DNA of 64,000 nt from Mansonella perstans (taxonomy: Eukaryota; Nematoda; Chromadorea; Rhabditida; Onchocercidae). The position numbers and the translations under genes are program-made. Location of the stretch: positions 62,001-126,000 of the forward strand of contig JBAMDO010000124.1 in NCBI GenBank assembly GCA_037074765.1, written 5' to 3'. Shown in pieces: positions 32,172 to 45,610 of this stretch (the first letter of the stretch is position 1; each line of letters opens with the position of its first letter). Below the pieces are notes generated by a model. It saw only the letters and a program-made list of their open reading frames with translations. It did no database searches and was not told the origin of the DNA.

Positions 32172-35100
32172 TGACGAGATGATAAAATAGCAAGATCCAA
32201 GAAAAAGTGAAAAAAAATTAGATCAAGCAGACAACACATGTCAACATCTGCTTCATGGGGAATTGTAAATCATATATTCTTTTAAAATTTGTCGAAATAT
32301 TATATTTTTCTAAAAATTTATTTCCTCATGCAGGAATTTTGCATTGAGCTAAGAAATTATAGATGGATCAATATAAAGCAAACAAGGAATAACGATGTAA
32401 TGAACAAACCCTAAAATAAACAATAAACAGGGCGTAACATGCGGAAAATGCTGTTACGGAAATCCTGTTTAAACATATGCTAATGGAAACAAAAAAAAAA
32501 AATTTCAATGGATACAAAAAAATTACTAGTCAGATAAGTAATATTTTCCAACTGATAGTTCAGATGCAATAAATTTTTTTTTCTGTTCCTTCCATACGAA
32601 CAACTGAAATAAAAAAAAATATTTTTCGGGATCCTTTCCAAAAAAATTTTGCTCTGCTTCCATCATTTCTTCTATTCCTTTTTTTTTTTTTCAATAAATG
32701 GTTGATCAAGAAAGAAGGGAAAAATTGATTATCATATTAAAAAAATTTTTTTCATCAATTTCATTAATAAAAGTTTTGTGCAATTTTTCTTGTATGAATT
32801 AAACAAAAACTGAGTAAATATTTACACACAATAATTACAGTTAAATCCGATCTGAAACAATAAATAAGGAAACAAAAGAGAATGTAAACTTTATTCGACA
32901 AAAATTAATATCTAAATGTATAGCTGTTTAGTGTAATGTTTCCAAAACAATTTGTTAGGAATCTAATCTGCAAAATTTGAAAAGGATATGAATTTATCCA
33001 TTTTAATGCAAATTATTTTTACACTTAAGATTGATATAAATTAATTATACAAACAAATAATTATATATATGTGGCAAATCACTAAACAAATTTATCTTTT
33101 GAAAAACTAATATTTTATTCTCACATTACATTCGCTGGACTTATGCAATTTTGTTTCATCTCGGCCAAGCATTTCAATCTTCCACTTTTTTCCATCCTCT
33201 TTAAGCTTCTTTATTTTATAATGCAAAAAGACCGGGAAAATGGCAAAAACGGGAGATAAAAACAAACCATCACTTATAATAATTTTTGCACATTTTCGGG
33301 ATTATATATAAGACATCTGAGTTTTCAGGAGAAGATAAAATAACGTGGTGATTAAAATAAGTAAAACATAATGCAACCATAAAATAAGTATAAATAATTA
33401 GTTTATTTTTATCTTCCGTTTAATCAATTTCTTTCTCTCAGTATTTGTTTTCCATTATGTTTAATCTTTTTTTCTCAATCTTTGCCGAAGTAATATCCAA
33501 TTGCAAATTAAACAATGAATATTCCTTGAATTAAATGCAAGGATATCATTTTTCATTCCTCTAAACTTCAAATCTGAAATGCAATCAGAATAACTATTCA
33601 AATGCTATAGATATTTGACCTTTATCTTTATCACGCTAATTTCAACTCTTAATTTTTTTTTTTTTTTTTTTAAATGGCTTTTAAATATTTCAAATCAAAA
33701 TTTTTACTTCACTCCTTTCTATACAATATTCTAATTTTGAAAAATGTAGAAAAGATTTTTTCACTTAAATTTTTTTTTTAATTTTTTCACTTAGAATTTT
33801 AAATAAATAGCATAGTTTAACTATCTTAAACGAAATTTCTTTGCAAACAAATAATTTGAAATTTTTCTAAATACGTGCAAATAATAATTTTGCTAAACAA
33901 TTACCAATAATAAAAAAACTTTTCATATCCTTTAATTAAAAAACAGTTTAAGGAAAAAATGCTTCCGTGAAAGGAAGGAATAACTAAGTTGAAGTTAGAG
34001 CAATTTCGGCAATAACTAATTTAAATAACAGATATGAATAATTGAACTAATAATAATTATGAACATGTTTATGAGCCAATGTTATGAACAATGTTAATGT
34101 TATGAAATTATATACCAATGGTAATGTATTTTGACCTGATGAAATTTAATGATAAGTCTCAACTGAAATATTTTAGAGTTTTATTATATCTTAAAACACT
34201 CGAACAAATGCACCAAAATTAATCATAAATCATCATTTCTGAAATTATTAACCAATCAGACTTTATCATTTTTACAATCATTTGTGTATTTATTTCTTCT
34301 TTCGCTCTTAAAATTGCAAATTTTCATAAAAATTCCGCAAATCAAAATTTTTGGCAAAAAAATTTCTGATTAATTTTGTGTTTTAATTTTAATAATTCAT
34401 AGCTTGAATGAAATGGCGCTTAAAATTCAATATTGTAATGCGAGAAGGAAAATAGTAAAAGAAATAAATGAGTTATTACTAGCTTGCTTTTACCTCATGA
34501 TTTTAATGTTTGAAATTATTTTTGGGTAATTATCAATTGTTGCTGATTGATTATTTCGTGCAACTAATTAATTAATTGGACCGCGTCAATCAATGGGATA
34601 TTTTCAATAAATTGACGACTTTATATCCCACTGTTTTTTCCAACTTTTAACTTGAGGTCATTTTTGTCCTTTCTTTCCAACAAAAAGAATTTCTAAGCTT
34701 GTAGAAGAATGGAAGAAACTTTCAAAAGAAAAAAACTCATATCCATCATTTTATTAAAAGAAAAAGAATAAAGCAAAATTTGCATTAAAAAAGTGATGGA
34801 TTATAAAATAAAAAAATCAAAAGACGAATATTTATGGGAAAATTCGCTGAACTGTTTAAGGAAGTTTTTTTTTTTGTTTTTTTCACTTTTCGAAGAAACA
34901 TAAAATGACCAAATAACGAAAAGTTTTGAATACAAAAAGCAAAAGGATGGAAAATATATGCAAATGCAATTTTTTCAATTTTTCATTTCAATTTTTTCTT
35001 TTTGGACAATCAGTAAAAAATGTTTTAAATTAAATAAAGATTAAGTGATAATAGGATAGTTAGTTGATCTCATGATCATAGTAAAGTTATGTCTGCTTAT

Positions 35101-37552
35101 TCATTTCGAAATAATAATATATTAAATAACTGCACAAAGTGAAAACAAGTCCAAAAAGTATCCAGAAATGATGGTATGGAAAAATGAATAAGTAAAATCG
35201 AAAAGAGAAAATGAGAAAGTTAGTGACTTGACGTATCTTTTACGCAAAATTATTAATGCTTATGCTAATTACTTCTGCTTCGTAAAAAGATTGAAAGCTT
35301 TATATTATTGAATTATTCGCAATACGTATCCTTGGCGACAATAACTGAATAATACAATCAAGTTCATGTAAATAAATTGATTACTTCTTATGCGAAAAAA
35401 TTTTTTTATGCAAATAAAGTTCATCATTTATTAATTTATCACCTTATTCTTTTTTTTTTTTTCATTGGCAAAATGTATTTTATCTCTTATTTAAGACTTT
35501 AAAAAAAAGTTAAATAAATGTTAAATAAATAAAAAAAAAAGTTAAATAAATGATGAAAAACTTAAATGAAAAGATAAACTTGAATGAAAGCACAGCAAAA
35601 TGAATGATTACGAAAATTACATTACGCATTCGCGGCAAATAAATCACTCAATTCAAGCTTTAATTCAATTTTAAATAAATAAATTTTATCAAAGCAATAG
35701 TCGCTTTACTTACGTCACCATGATATAACTTCAATTTATTATATCATGTGACCCGTCATTAATAGATAAAAAAGCACTTAGTAACAGATCTTTTTCGCAG
35801 ATTAAAATAAATCTTATCGAGAAGAAATCAGTTGCTGAGATCAACAAATAAAAACTTCGGCTACCTCTTTCTTCTTTTATTTTCTCTTTTACTTTACGAG
35901 AAGTAAATAACAGAAGGGATAAATAAGTAGGGCTTAAATTGAGAATAGCTAGCCGCCTTTCATATCAATAGTTTCATACATTGTGTTTTGACTCAAAAAT
36001 ATCAATATATTTCATTTCACTTTTCCTTTTTAATTGGAAAATAAACGTAAGAGTAGCTGGAGGAAAGCGGGATTTCCCCACTAATTAATTTCAACTTTCG
36101 TTATTGAGAATTAGTAGGATTTTCCAGAATCACACCTTGTGCAGAAATTAAAACCTCTTTACTCGAAAGCAGAAAAGTGTTGCTGAATGATGGAAGTGTG
36201 ATTTAATGCAAATTTGCAACCTCTCCACCATATTTAACATTTCGATGCAATTTCTTTTTCCTCATTTGATCAGAACGATGAAAATCAGAATTTTCAAAAA
36301 GTCATAAAGTTTGATGAATGAGCTCTTCCAAAATCTTTCACATTCTACAGGGAATTCAAAAGATTACAATCAAAAATTTCCATCAGTGAAAATTTAGAGC
36401 CAAAAATAACCAAAAATTTTAATGGTAAAGATTTGTCGTAGAAAAAAGTTGTTAAACCAAACTGTTGCATATATTTCTGACGGAAGAACTGCGTGATGTA
36501 ATGGACAATAAATACAGTACATCTACTAATGATAGAAGAATTAATTTCTATCATGGATAATCCTTGACGCAAACAAATCATTATCATATGTTTGTCATTT
36601 AAACAATTACACAGTTAGAAGAACTAGCTATAATGAATCAGAAGATGCAGAAAAGTGACGAGGAAGATTTATGATCATGAAGTGGAAAAAAGAACAAAAA
36701 ATATTCGGCAGAGAATAAGATGAAAGTAAGTCTATTTTCTGTTGTAGAAAAAGAAATAACGGATATACGTGTACGACTACAAGGAAAACAAACAACATAA
36801 ACAGATAACATTCCGACAGTTAAGTGCTGTATCCTACAATACAAGTTCCCTATTACCCATTCAGCAGTGAATAACAAACATTACGAGAACATATACTACG
36901 CAATATTCCGCTTTTCTGCTACATATTTCCTGAAAACAAACTTCGTAATGGGCCAATAAACTGTGAGTGAATCAAGAGACACACTATTATGTGATGTGAC
37001 GTAAACAACAAACTGTACCGTAACCGATAAATTTTGCAACGAACAATAAACAGTGCTACATCATCCCACTTAAACATGACCGGTAGTTTAACAGCATTAG
37101 TCGAGACGTAAATGATTCACTAAAACTGATGCAAAAGTAAAACTGAGGAATAAATTCATAAACTACTCAACAGTATAACAACCTACCATCTAACTGAATT
37201 TATTTACTAAAATACTAACTTGTAAAAGTAGAACACGCTAATGATCCCTCAAGTAGAAATTTCATTTACTGTTCACGACAAATGAAAAGTTAAATTAATT
37301 CCAGTAATAGTCCTAATATAATGAAAAATTCCAAAACCATCTTCCAAATACCCTTCCTACACACAAATTATCCAATAAATTAACATCTCCAAACTTTTGT
37401 CCATTATTTATAAATAATTTGTACTCTTGTCCATCATTTACATCCCTCTTTTAATTTCAAACAAATTCCACACGATAAAATCATTGTCAAAATGCTACAC
37501 AAAGATCATCCATGTTATGCAAAATAAATACATCGAAAACAATCACTTAAAA
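32172..37552. other. Long AT-rich intergenic region, no gene seen
   Basis: About 5.4 kb upstream of the receptor and downstream of cul-3. Many A and T homopolymer runs and only short shadow frames. The cul-3 3' UTR should occupy the right edge; TTTATT at 37199-37204 reads AATAAA on the cul-3 strand and is a candidate poly(A) signal about 350 nt after its stop. Confidence 0.6.
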
Positions 37553-40500
37553 TTATGCGACATATTCATAGCAACGATGATCATTTTTGTCGCGAGCCAA
37601 ATAATCACGCTCAATCAGCGATTCGATTCGTTTTTTAATTAACTGGGGATTTGGCATGAAACGATGCTTCAGTTGTTGTGTTACCTAAAATTCAGTGAAT
37701 TCAGGTTTGGTAAAAACCAAAAAAAATAAATTTAGTAGCAGGAATTTAGGAGGCTTTATAACTTTAAGTGAATAGTTATTACACTATAAATCGTGGATTT
37801 TGAAATGAAAGGAAGCAATCAGTAAAGCGAAGTTATCACTTAATCATAAGCGATTGATTCATAAAAATTATTGATGCTCAGTCTCACGTTATACTTCAAC
37901 AGCCTAAAGCGATGCTTCAACTGCCGTGTTATGCAAACATGCTTTCTTTTTCCTTCTTTTACCCCACTAATATATTTAAAAAGTGAAACTAGTAAAAGGA
38001 AGTGGATTAAACAGTAAACAAAGTGAGACCAATTAAAAAAGGCAACTCCATTGAAAATGAAGGGGAAACATAATCTTTAGAACAGGAAAAACCTTGAAAG
38101 AAAACTTATTCATGGTAAAAAAAACAAGAGAAGCAAAAAATAAAAACGAACTTCTGCAACCAAAACATTATGCAATAACTTCTTCCTCGCCTTCATTACT
38201 CGCACAACGGCGGCCTCAACCTCGTGTTTTCTGTCTTCATCGATCTAAAAAGCTATCACGATTAAAAAACAGAAATCTTTCGGCCGCAGAACCAAATTAA
38301 AAGTTGTTACTGATATTTTTTAATTCATTTTCATAGCAAGAAAATTGAAATTGTTATATTTAATCAATAGCAACAAAATAAAAATGAGAGAGAAACAAAT
38401 AACTTACTCTTGAGCGTGTTTCTTTCCTTTCCGGTTCAGCTTCTGCTCGACCCGATACCATCTGAATTTTTATTCTTGTAAGCTTCGAAGTAAATGCATC
38501 GTTCACCCAAAATTCATCACTGTTTTCTAAAAATATGCATATTTATTTACTTTTATGTTGCGACGGTCAACTAGTGGTACTACTAATCTGTAGAATAGTA
38601 AAGATTTAAAGGTGTATATCTCATGATTAATGTTAATTTGTGCTCATCGATGAAATTACATTTCCAAATGTTGATCAGATTCTAAATTTATAATCCTTAT
38701 CGATCCTCTACTTAGAAATACACCATTTCCAGCACTGCAGCTGCAGGTTGCAATGATAAAATAAACGTAGTAGCGATTAAAAAATTTCTAAGCCAACCAA
38801 TTTCTCTTCCATGTCCTTTTCGACATAAAATTCTTTGGGTAGGTTTTCCCATTGCCAAAGAAAGAAGAGATCGCTTTAATTCCTTATCAGGAATTTGAGT
38901 TTCAGCTGCTAGTTCCTTAAAGTTTCTTGATTCAAAATGCAATGATAATTATTGAATAACTGACTTGAAAGATACCATATATAAAAGAGAAATACTAGTA
39001 GATTAGATATTAGAGAACCCCTTGAATGTTTCACATAATAGATGCGGAACAATGCCCCCTCACTGACAGGACAATGTTTGAAAACCTCACAATTAAACGT
39101 GAAAATATTCCGGTGCTGCGAAACACAGGACGATTTTCATAAAACTGTGAGTCACATGTATACATAAAGGCATAACGTGCACCAAATTGAATAGTCCAGA
39201 ACATACAAATTTTGGAATTTAAACAATATACTCAATATTTAGTATTCCGTTGATAATAATCCTTACTTCAAAAGTTATTTTAGCTTTGTTATTAAACCTC
39301 AGCAAGACACACATTTGATATGTGCTCACAGTTAAAATTTTGTATTCTTCTTTGCCACGAGGAGCAACTGATGGTCCAGCAAGATCTGATTCCTGAAAAT
39401 AAATGACCAAAAGTAAAAGTGCACATTTTCATTCCAAGATACAAGAGATTCAGTTATGTATGCAGAAAGAGAAAAAAAGAAACAGCAATAATGAATCGAT
39501 AACGAAAATAAAATTACTCTTATTGACCTTGTCCTAGAAAAATCTCAACAGTATAAACTAACTTCCAGTTACTGACGAGAATATACAAATATCAAATTGA
39601 CAACTTTATATACATATATCACCTGCTGGCTTAATTCCTCGGCATTAGCATTTGTTCCATAGAAGACGGCTTTAATATCAGCATGACCAAGCATGGGATT
39701 CAGCGAGATCTTACGGCCGTTGTGTTTGCTAAGATAAAATGTCCTAAAACTTTCAAAAGCCTGAGAGGCTCCTGGTGGTAGAACACAATCCGGAGCAGCT
39801 TGTGTCGGCCAATAACCACTTGTCAACACGCGCACCGTTATATCCACTGAATCATGCGCCTGACAAATGAAATTCTTATTTTGTCACAACTTTAGTAAGA
39901 TAATGCCATTAAATAACATAAAAAAAAATTTACACTTTCCATTCTGTCCTTGTAGTCGCGAAAATCTCCCATCAAAATATTTGATAACTCAATATCCTTG
40001 AACATTCCTTCCAACTTCGAAGTAAACTGGCAACCACATTCCGTCTGAAAAACAAGCCTCCTTGCTAAGAGATGCAAGATAAAGGAAATTTTAGATAGAA
40101 ACTGAAGATGTTATTTCAAAAACTGCATTGTTTATGCAGCTTACAGCAAATACTAGTCAACTCAGTGTCTCTATGTCCCGCATAATTCATACCTTCAAAG
40201 TCTCAAATAATATCATTTTCAACTAGAAAAACTGCTACTAACAGCGGAGGTATCATTCAACAATTCATTTCTGGCATAATTCTCATACCTTTAATTTTGA
40301 CACCATAGCTTTTTCTGCATCGTCTGACATACTCTTTTGCAGAAGTAAACGTTTAGCTAAATGCGACTTGTAATATCTGAAAAAAAAAAAAAAAAACATA
40401 GAACCGCCATATTCCTTTTCTAAAAAGTTGCTCTAACTGCAAATAAATGTGCAACAGCCAAATCCAAGTGTATTACAGAACTATTTTCACGAAAGTTGAC

Positions 40501-43500
40501 TTTCCCTACCGTTCAAAAACATCCTTTTCTTGCAAAAAACGAAATAGCACCATAGATTTGTCCTGAAGTGATTCTTGCTCGCTTTCGTTCATCTAAATTT
40601 GCTGAGGATCAGCTCATTTAGAAACCAGAATTAATTCATTACCTGCTACATAATTTTGAGTAAATTGCAACTTAGGTAAAAGATCATTGAATACGTGCTA
40701 TCTCTACTTGATCCGATCCAATTAAAACAGCCCTCTGCCTACCCGAAACCAGCAAAACAATTAAGCATTCCTTTCTATAAATTTTAAGGGAAAAACAGAA
40801 TAACATACAAGTTTCATTCCTTTTTTTAACTTGTCGTCCATGTACAACGACAGATATTCCGGACTTTTTGGATTCAAATTAAGGAAATATTCGAAATCAC
40901 TTTGTATTTTTTGCTTGAAGGTTTTGTCGTTGTCGAAAGCATCCAATAAGAAGTGATCAAACTGACTCTTGAGATCCAGCAATGCCTGAAAAATTTTCAC
41001 TTCTTCAGTTCTTAAAGATGCAAAGAAACGATACACAGATATTGATAGCTGACGTAATGAAATCAGGAAAAAAATTTAAATGAACGACTGCGATTAAATA
41101 TATCACCTAAATAATGGTAACTGCTGACCTGTATATAATGAATTGGATTTTTTGAAGTGCCAGGCTCACGGTCACCACCTTCATTGACCAAAAATTCGCC
41201 CTTTCTCCGAAGGTATCTACTAATGCAATCAGTCATCGTTGGTAATCCTTTTTTAACTCGTTTCAGGAGAATATACAATCGTCGCAAATCTAAAACAGCA
41301 TTGTATAAAATGCAGTTATAAAAATAAAAAAGCGACACATTGCCTGAGCAATCGAATGGAACTTTCAGTTACGGAAGGAAGATAGTTTAATTTAAAAAGC
41401 AAAACGGTTCATTACCATGAATGCGATCATTGTTGAGCATGTGTACAACACCACTATTGTCCATTTCGACAATCGTCATCATATGCTTATTAATCAGTTC
41501 TTCGTCCAAAACCTTTAAATAATATATCTATTCCTCTCACTTCCTAATTCAGATAATTTCCACTTTTAATTGGCATTTTTACGGCTTGATTGTCTCATCT
41601 CCATTTGGGTGTAGCAGGATTTTTCTTGTTCTAACGGTTATACAAAAATATATCGAAATGTAAAATGAATCTCGATACATGAAAAATAGTTCGTACTGTA
41701 TTAACAGCTGAAAAAATACAACTCATCAACATACATCAAGTATTTTTTGTTCTGTCCCCTTATCCAGATACATTTTTGCCCGATTTGATTCCTCCATTAA
41801 ACATTCCTCAACTTTTTTGACATAAACGGATGCGCAGTTTTCGAGCAAAAAATTCTGACTTTCCGCACGATAATACTCTGCTGATACACGTAAAAACGGT
41901 TCTTCAAATTCTTCCTCATAAACGCGTCGCGAATCGACCCCTAATGCTATCAGCATATTGCACGCATTTTTCACTCCAATTCTGCAAAAAAAAATGTACA
42001 TTGCAAATTCCGATCAGCAGTTTTGTGATAAGTAAATACTAATGAATGATTACAATGAATAATAATTAATCTCTTAAATTTACATAAAGATACCACTTCG
42101 CTGATTTCAACTAGAAATGACCGAATTTTAAAACAATGATTATTCGAAACGTCAGTGAATCGCGTAACATACAGAACATGTAAAGAAAGTTTGCGTAAGT
42201 TTTACATAAGCAAATACTTCGACTTTTATGGACCATGCACCTACGTGACTAATATAATTTAAATTTTAAGATTACAGAAACAAAACGAAAAAATACCTAT
42301 TAATAATTTCACCTCCCCGTTCAGCAGCAATCATTTTCAACAATATGTTACGCAAAGTATCGCCTAGTGTTCCGTATCTAATTATTTCATCGCGAAATAG
42401 AATAAGACCCAAGTTATAAACGGGATCAACATTTTGCTGTTGTACGTAAACTCGATCCATATACCTGGAACCCGTCAGCTTTAATTCAATTCATAAATTA
42501 AACTGATGCCTCCCCATTATTTTAATAATAATTAATGCTTTACTCCTTACCTAATTACTTTATCGCAAGATGGGTCAAGTAAGTTTTTGGGGTGTTGTGA
42601 TTCTTTATATTGCAGCTATTTGCACTTAAAACTCCCAACTAAATTTGTCCAACTTTCACCTAAAAATGAACACGTTTGTGAACCAAATAAAAGGAACTAA
42701 CATGAGAATATCCCTAATCATAACCATAGCTATTATGTGATCTTGCCATGCTGTATTCAACACTTCTAGAAAGCTGCCATTAACTGCTGCTAGCACTTCG
42801 CTTCTAACCTAAAAAACGCAATTAATCATAACTACTCGAAATATACATCAAATTATGATTTGATGTGTATTCAGAATTATGAAATTCTAAAATAGCAAAA
42901 ACTACTGCAATAAATATTGTTCTGTAAATTACGGCATAAAAAGAACTGAAATTCACCTGTCTGTTAGGAGTGAAATCTCTAGACTGTCGTGTTTTTAACT
43001 TACAGCAATTCAAAATCGAAAAGTTCATAAAAGGTCAAGAACTCAAACCGTCGTTTGCAGATGTTCGGTAACTACTTGTTTCAGACCAGAATAAAGTTTA
43101 TCACCATGCTTATGCAATACCATCGTATAAGCATTACGGTAAAGTTCCTCAAAACTAAGACCAGAATTATTTTTTCGTTGAATCTCTTGAATAGCGCGCT
43201 TTAACAAATCCCATGTTTGTTGCACATATTTTTCGTCCATTGTCGTCTGCAAATACGATTACTGTTATCATGAAGCTGGAACCGAATTTTTCATCCTAAT
43301 TACTAAAAGAAAAGATCGATGTCCAGAAAGTATATTCTATTTGTAAAAAGCTTATGTTTATATATCTTCCTTCACTGACCTCGACCTTTCTGGTATTTGA
43401 TCTTTCGACAGTGGAATTTTAAGTTAAATGAGGACAAAAAAAAATAAAAAACATGCAAAATGGCTGAAAGTGATAACTTCAGAAAATCGGTAAATAAACG

Positions 43501-44320
43501 ACTGAAATACTGAGTAACATCCGTCAAATACCTTATAAATACAGAGAGATACCTTTAAAATAGGGAGAAATTTAAATTTCAGCATATTTCATTTAAAAAA
43601 TTCACTAAAAAAACATTAGACTTCAAAACACTCATTCTTTTGCTTTCCTTTATCCAGCATCTTTCTACACATAAAAATTAGTTGAGTTACATCATTTTGG
43701 CTAATGATATATGAGAATAAGTTACTTTAGGATTTACAACTAGCTGATGTCTATGAAATAATACAACATGGTCATCATAGGTGATCAATTCTTTAAAAAG
43801 TTCTTAATTGTATTAAACTGTGAATGCATTTTCAATAGGACTTCTATAACTATAGTTTCTTGAACAGCCGCAGAAGAAAACGATAGCTTCAGCATGAAAA
43901 TGTAGCCAATAAATCTAGTCCATTAAATGACTGTATTTTTCGCTGTTTTTTTTTTCTCCTCACAATTTTTCCGGAAAATCTGTGGAGGATAAGAAGGACG
44001 ACAAACATAATGCGAGACAAACTGCGAAAGATAATATTTCTGATGGATTAATACTGATATAACACCAAGCTTTTCAAAATATCGAAAAACCTTCCAGTAA
44101 GTCGATGCAATGACGTCAGCGTAATAATTCAGTTCGGTCATCGATATGTAGCTTAGTCAATTTTCCCAAACAATGAAGTTCCCAATAAAATTCTACAAAA
44201 CTATAGAAGAAAAACAATCATTCGCTGTACCGGAAAAGCCCGAATTCGCATTTTGTTACCACCAGTGCCGCTGCCACCGCCACCATTCGGAGCGTTCCTT
44301 GACGATGTTGGCCGATTCAT
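37553..44320 (-). CDS. cul-3: Cullin-3, scaffold of BTB-CUL3 ubiquitin ligases
   Basis: Cullin-3 binds BTB-domain substrate receptors with its N-terminal repeats and RBX1 with its C-terminal domain; in C. elegans CUL-3 with MEL-26 degrades MEI-1 katanin after meiosis. Exons on the minus strand: 44320-44231, 43246-43049, 42808-42702, 42464-42297, 41981-41735, 41512-41416, 41289-41129, 40985-40809, 40592-40510, 40376-40289, 40044-39934, 39859-39623, 39392-39267, 38915-38798, 38526-38408, 38244-38152, 37684-37553. All phases agree; 783 residues against 768 in human. The start is a Gly-rich leader then KMRIRAFP, as in human CUL3. Other blocks: [118 protein letters not shown], and [10 protein letters not shown] with NEDD8-acceptor Lys727 (human Lys712). 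It ends YEYVA. Exon 38915 was set at the AG that gives [13 protein letters not shown], matching the family length. Confidence 0.97.
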
Positions 44321-44330
44321 CAGTGTGACA

Positions 44331-44344
44331 CTAAAAATGCTTTG
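44331..44344 (-). promoter_or_regulatory. Possible trans-splice acceptor 5' of cul-3
   Basis: On the minus strand, GCATTTTTAG ends at 44331, ten nt before the cul-3 ATG, with no obvious donor nearby. Short leader plus acceptor is the usual layout for spliced-leader addition in nematodes. Inference. Confidence 0.4.
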
Positions 44345-45334
44345 CTTTAACAATTTCATTAACATTAATGGCTAGACAAGAAAAAATACGAATTAGGAAG
44401 AAAAATTTCTAACAATTTTTTTCCTTCAGTAATAACAATATGGGATTTATAAAACATGAATAACTCTTTCATATAAGATTGATTCATGGATTAAAATCAT
44501 TATTGCGCAACAAAAAGCATTATAAATATCATCTTGAGATATGTTTTATTAAACGTTTGTCCATGTGAGCTAATTTCCATTTAAAAGAAAACAAAACAGT
44601 TGATATAGCAGATTAGACATGTTATTATTGGTTTAATAAACTAAGAAATTCCATTCCAACAATCAGAAAAAAAAAAGGACACAAAGTATTGAGAGTTACG
44701 AAGAAATTGAAAAGAAAGTATATTTTACAAATGCAAATTGTTAAATTCCGTTAAGTGTAGTCGATTTAATTGAGATATCTAAACGAACAAGCATAAGATT
44801 GGACAAAGAAAAAATATCGTAATATTTGCGTGAATGTAACGCAAGATCTGAAGTGAACTGCGCTAAAAGCTAACACGCACATGTTATAAAATAGCGACAG
44901 CGAAAACAAAAACAACCAATGTTCCAGTTTAAAAACGGACATAATAAAATCTTAGTTTCCTTCACGTTCTACCAATTTTGTGTCGAATACAAAATTTACA
45001 TTTTTTTCAAATTGAATTCGGAAAAAAATTTTAATTCAAAACGCTGATAGTTATAGTGCATCATACATATGAACATTTACATGAAGGCTACTTTCAAATG
45101 TCGTTGATGTTTCGGCTAAATGATCTTTTATGATGAAGTGTAAGTAAGTTCTGGAATGGATGCAAACTTTAACACCTAATAACCATGGAATTCGCATAAA
45201 CAACTTCGAAATCACCGAGAATTCTCTACGAACAAAAGTCATTATAATTTTTTCATCTGACAAAAAATAACCGACATCGGGTAAGTACTTCAAGTGTTTC
45301 AGTGGCTGTTGCAGCGTAACATTAGTAGAAAGTA

Positions 45335-45610
45335 TTGGTTAGTCCGAAGTCTTTTGGTGGCCATTATTGAGACCTCTGAACTCCCAAGAGACCTCGAAGG
45401 CGAGCTTCATTTCAAGTACCAACTATGAAAGCTGGACAGTGTCGGGTTTGGTTTAAAATTCTTCCTGTGGTATACCACGGCTGGATAGGTTGCCTTGGAT
45501 GATCCTTACTGAGGCCTCCGAGCTTCCGAGAAGCCTTGAAGGAAATATTCGGTTTGATTATGAATTTATGGGAATCGATTGGTGTCGGGTCTGGTCAATT
45601 TCTCGATATT
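45335..45610 (+). repeat. Two diverged 142-bp units that look protein-derived
   Basis: This GC-richer island holds two units offset by 142 bp (about 45335-45476 and 45477-45610). Both encode E-(T/A)-S-E-L-P-R-x-L-E-G (45369 onward and 45511 onward), followed by F-x-Y and then CRVW. Over the best block, most base changes between copies are third-position and silent (TCT/TCC, GAA/GAG, CTC/CTT, CCA/CCG, CTC/CTT). Copy 1 appears to have lost one base relative to copy 2 before CRVW, and the copies are out of frame with each other, so the array is not a working gene. It could be a remnant of a repeated-domain gene or of a dispersed coding repeat. Family not recognised. Confidence 0.6.

Noticed and set aside
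36345..36877. Two minus-strand open frames rich in Phe, Cys and Ile
   Set aside because: No domain, no splice context, unremarkable composition for AT-rich spacer; at most cul-3 downstream sequence.
38094..38300. Plus-strand basic open frame
   Set aside because: Antisense to the cul-3 exon 38152-38244, whose family match on the minus strand is certain.
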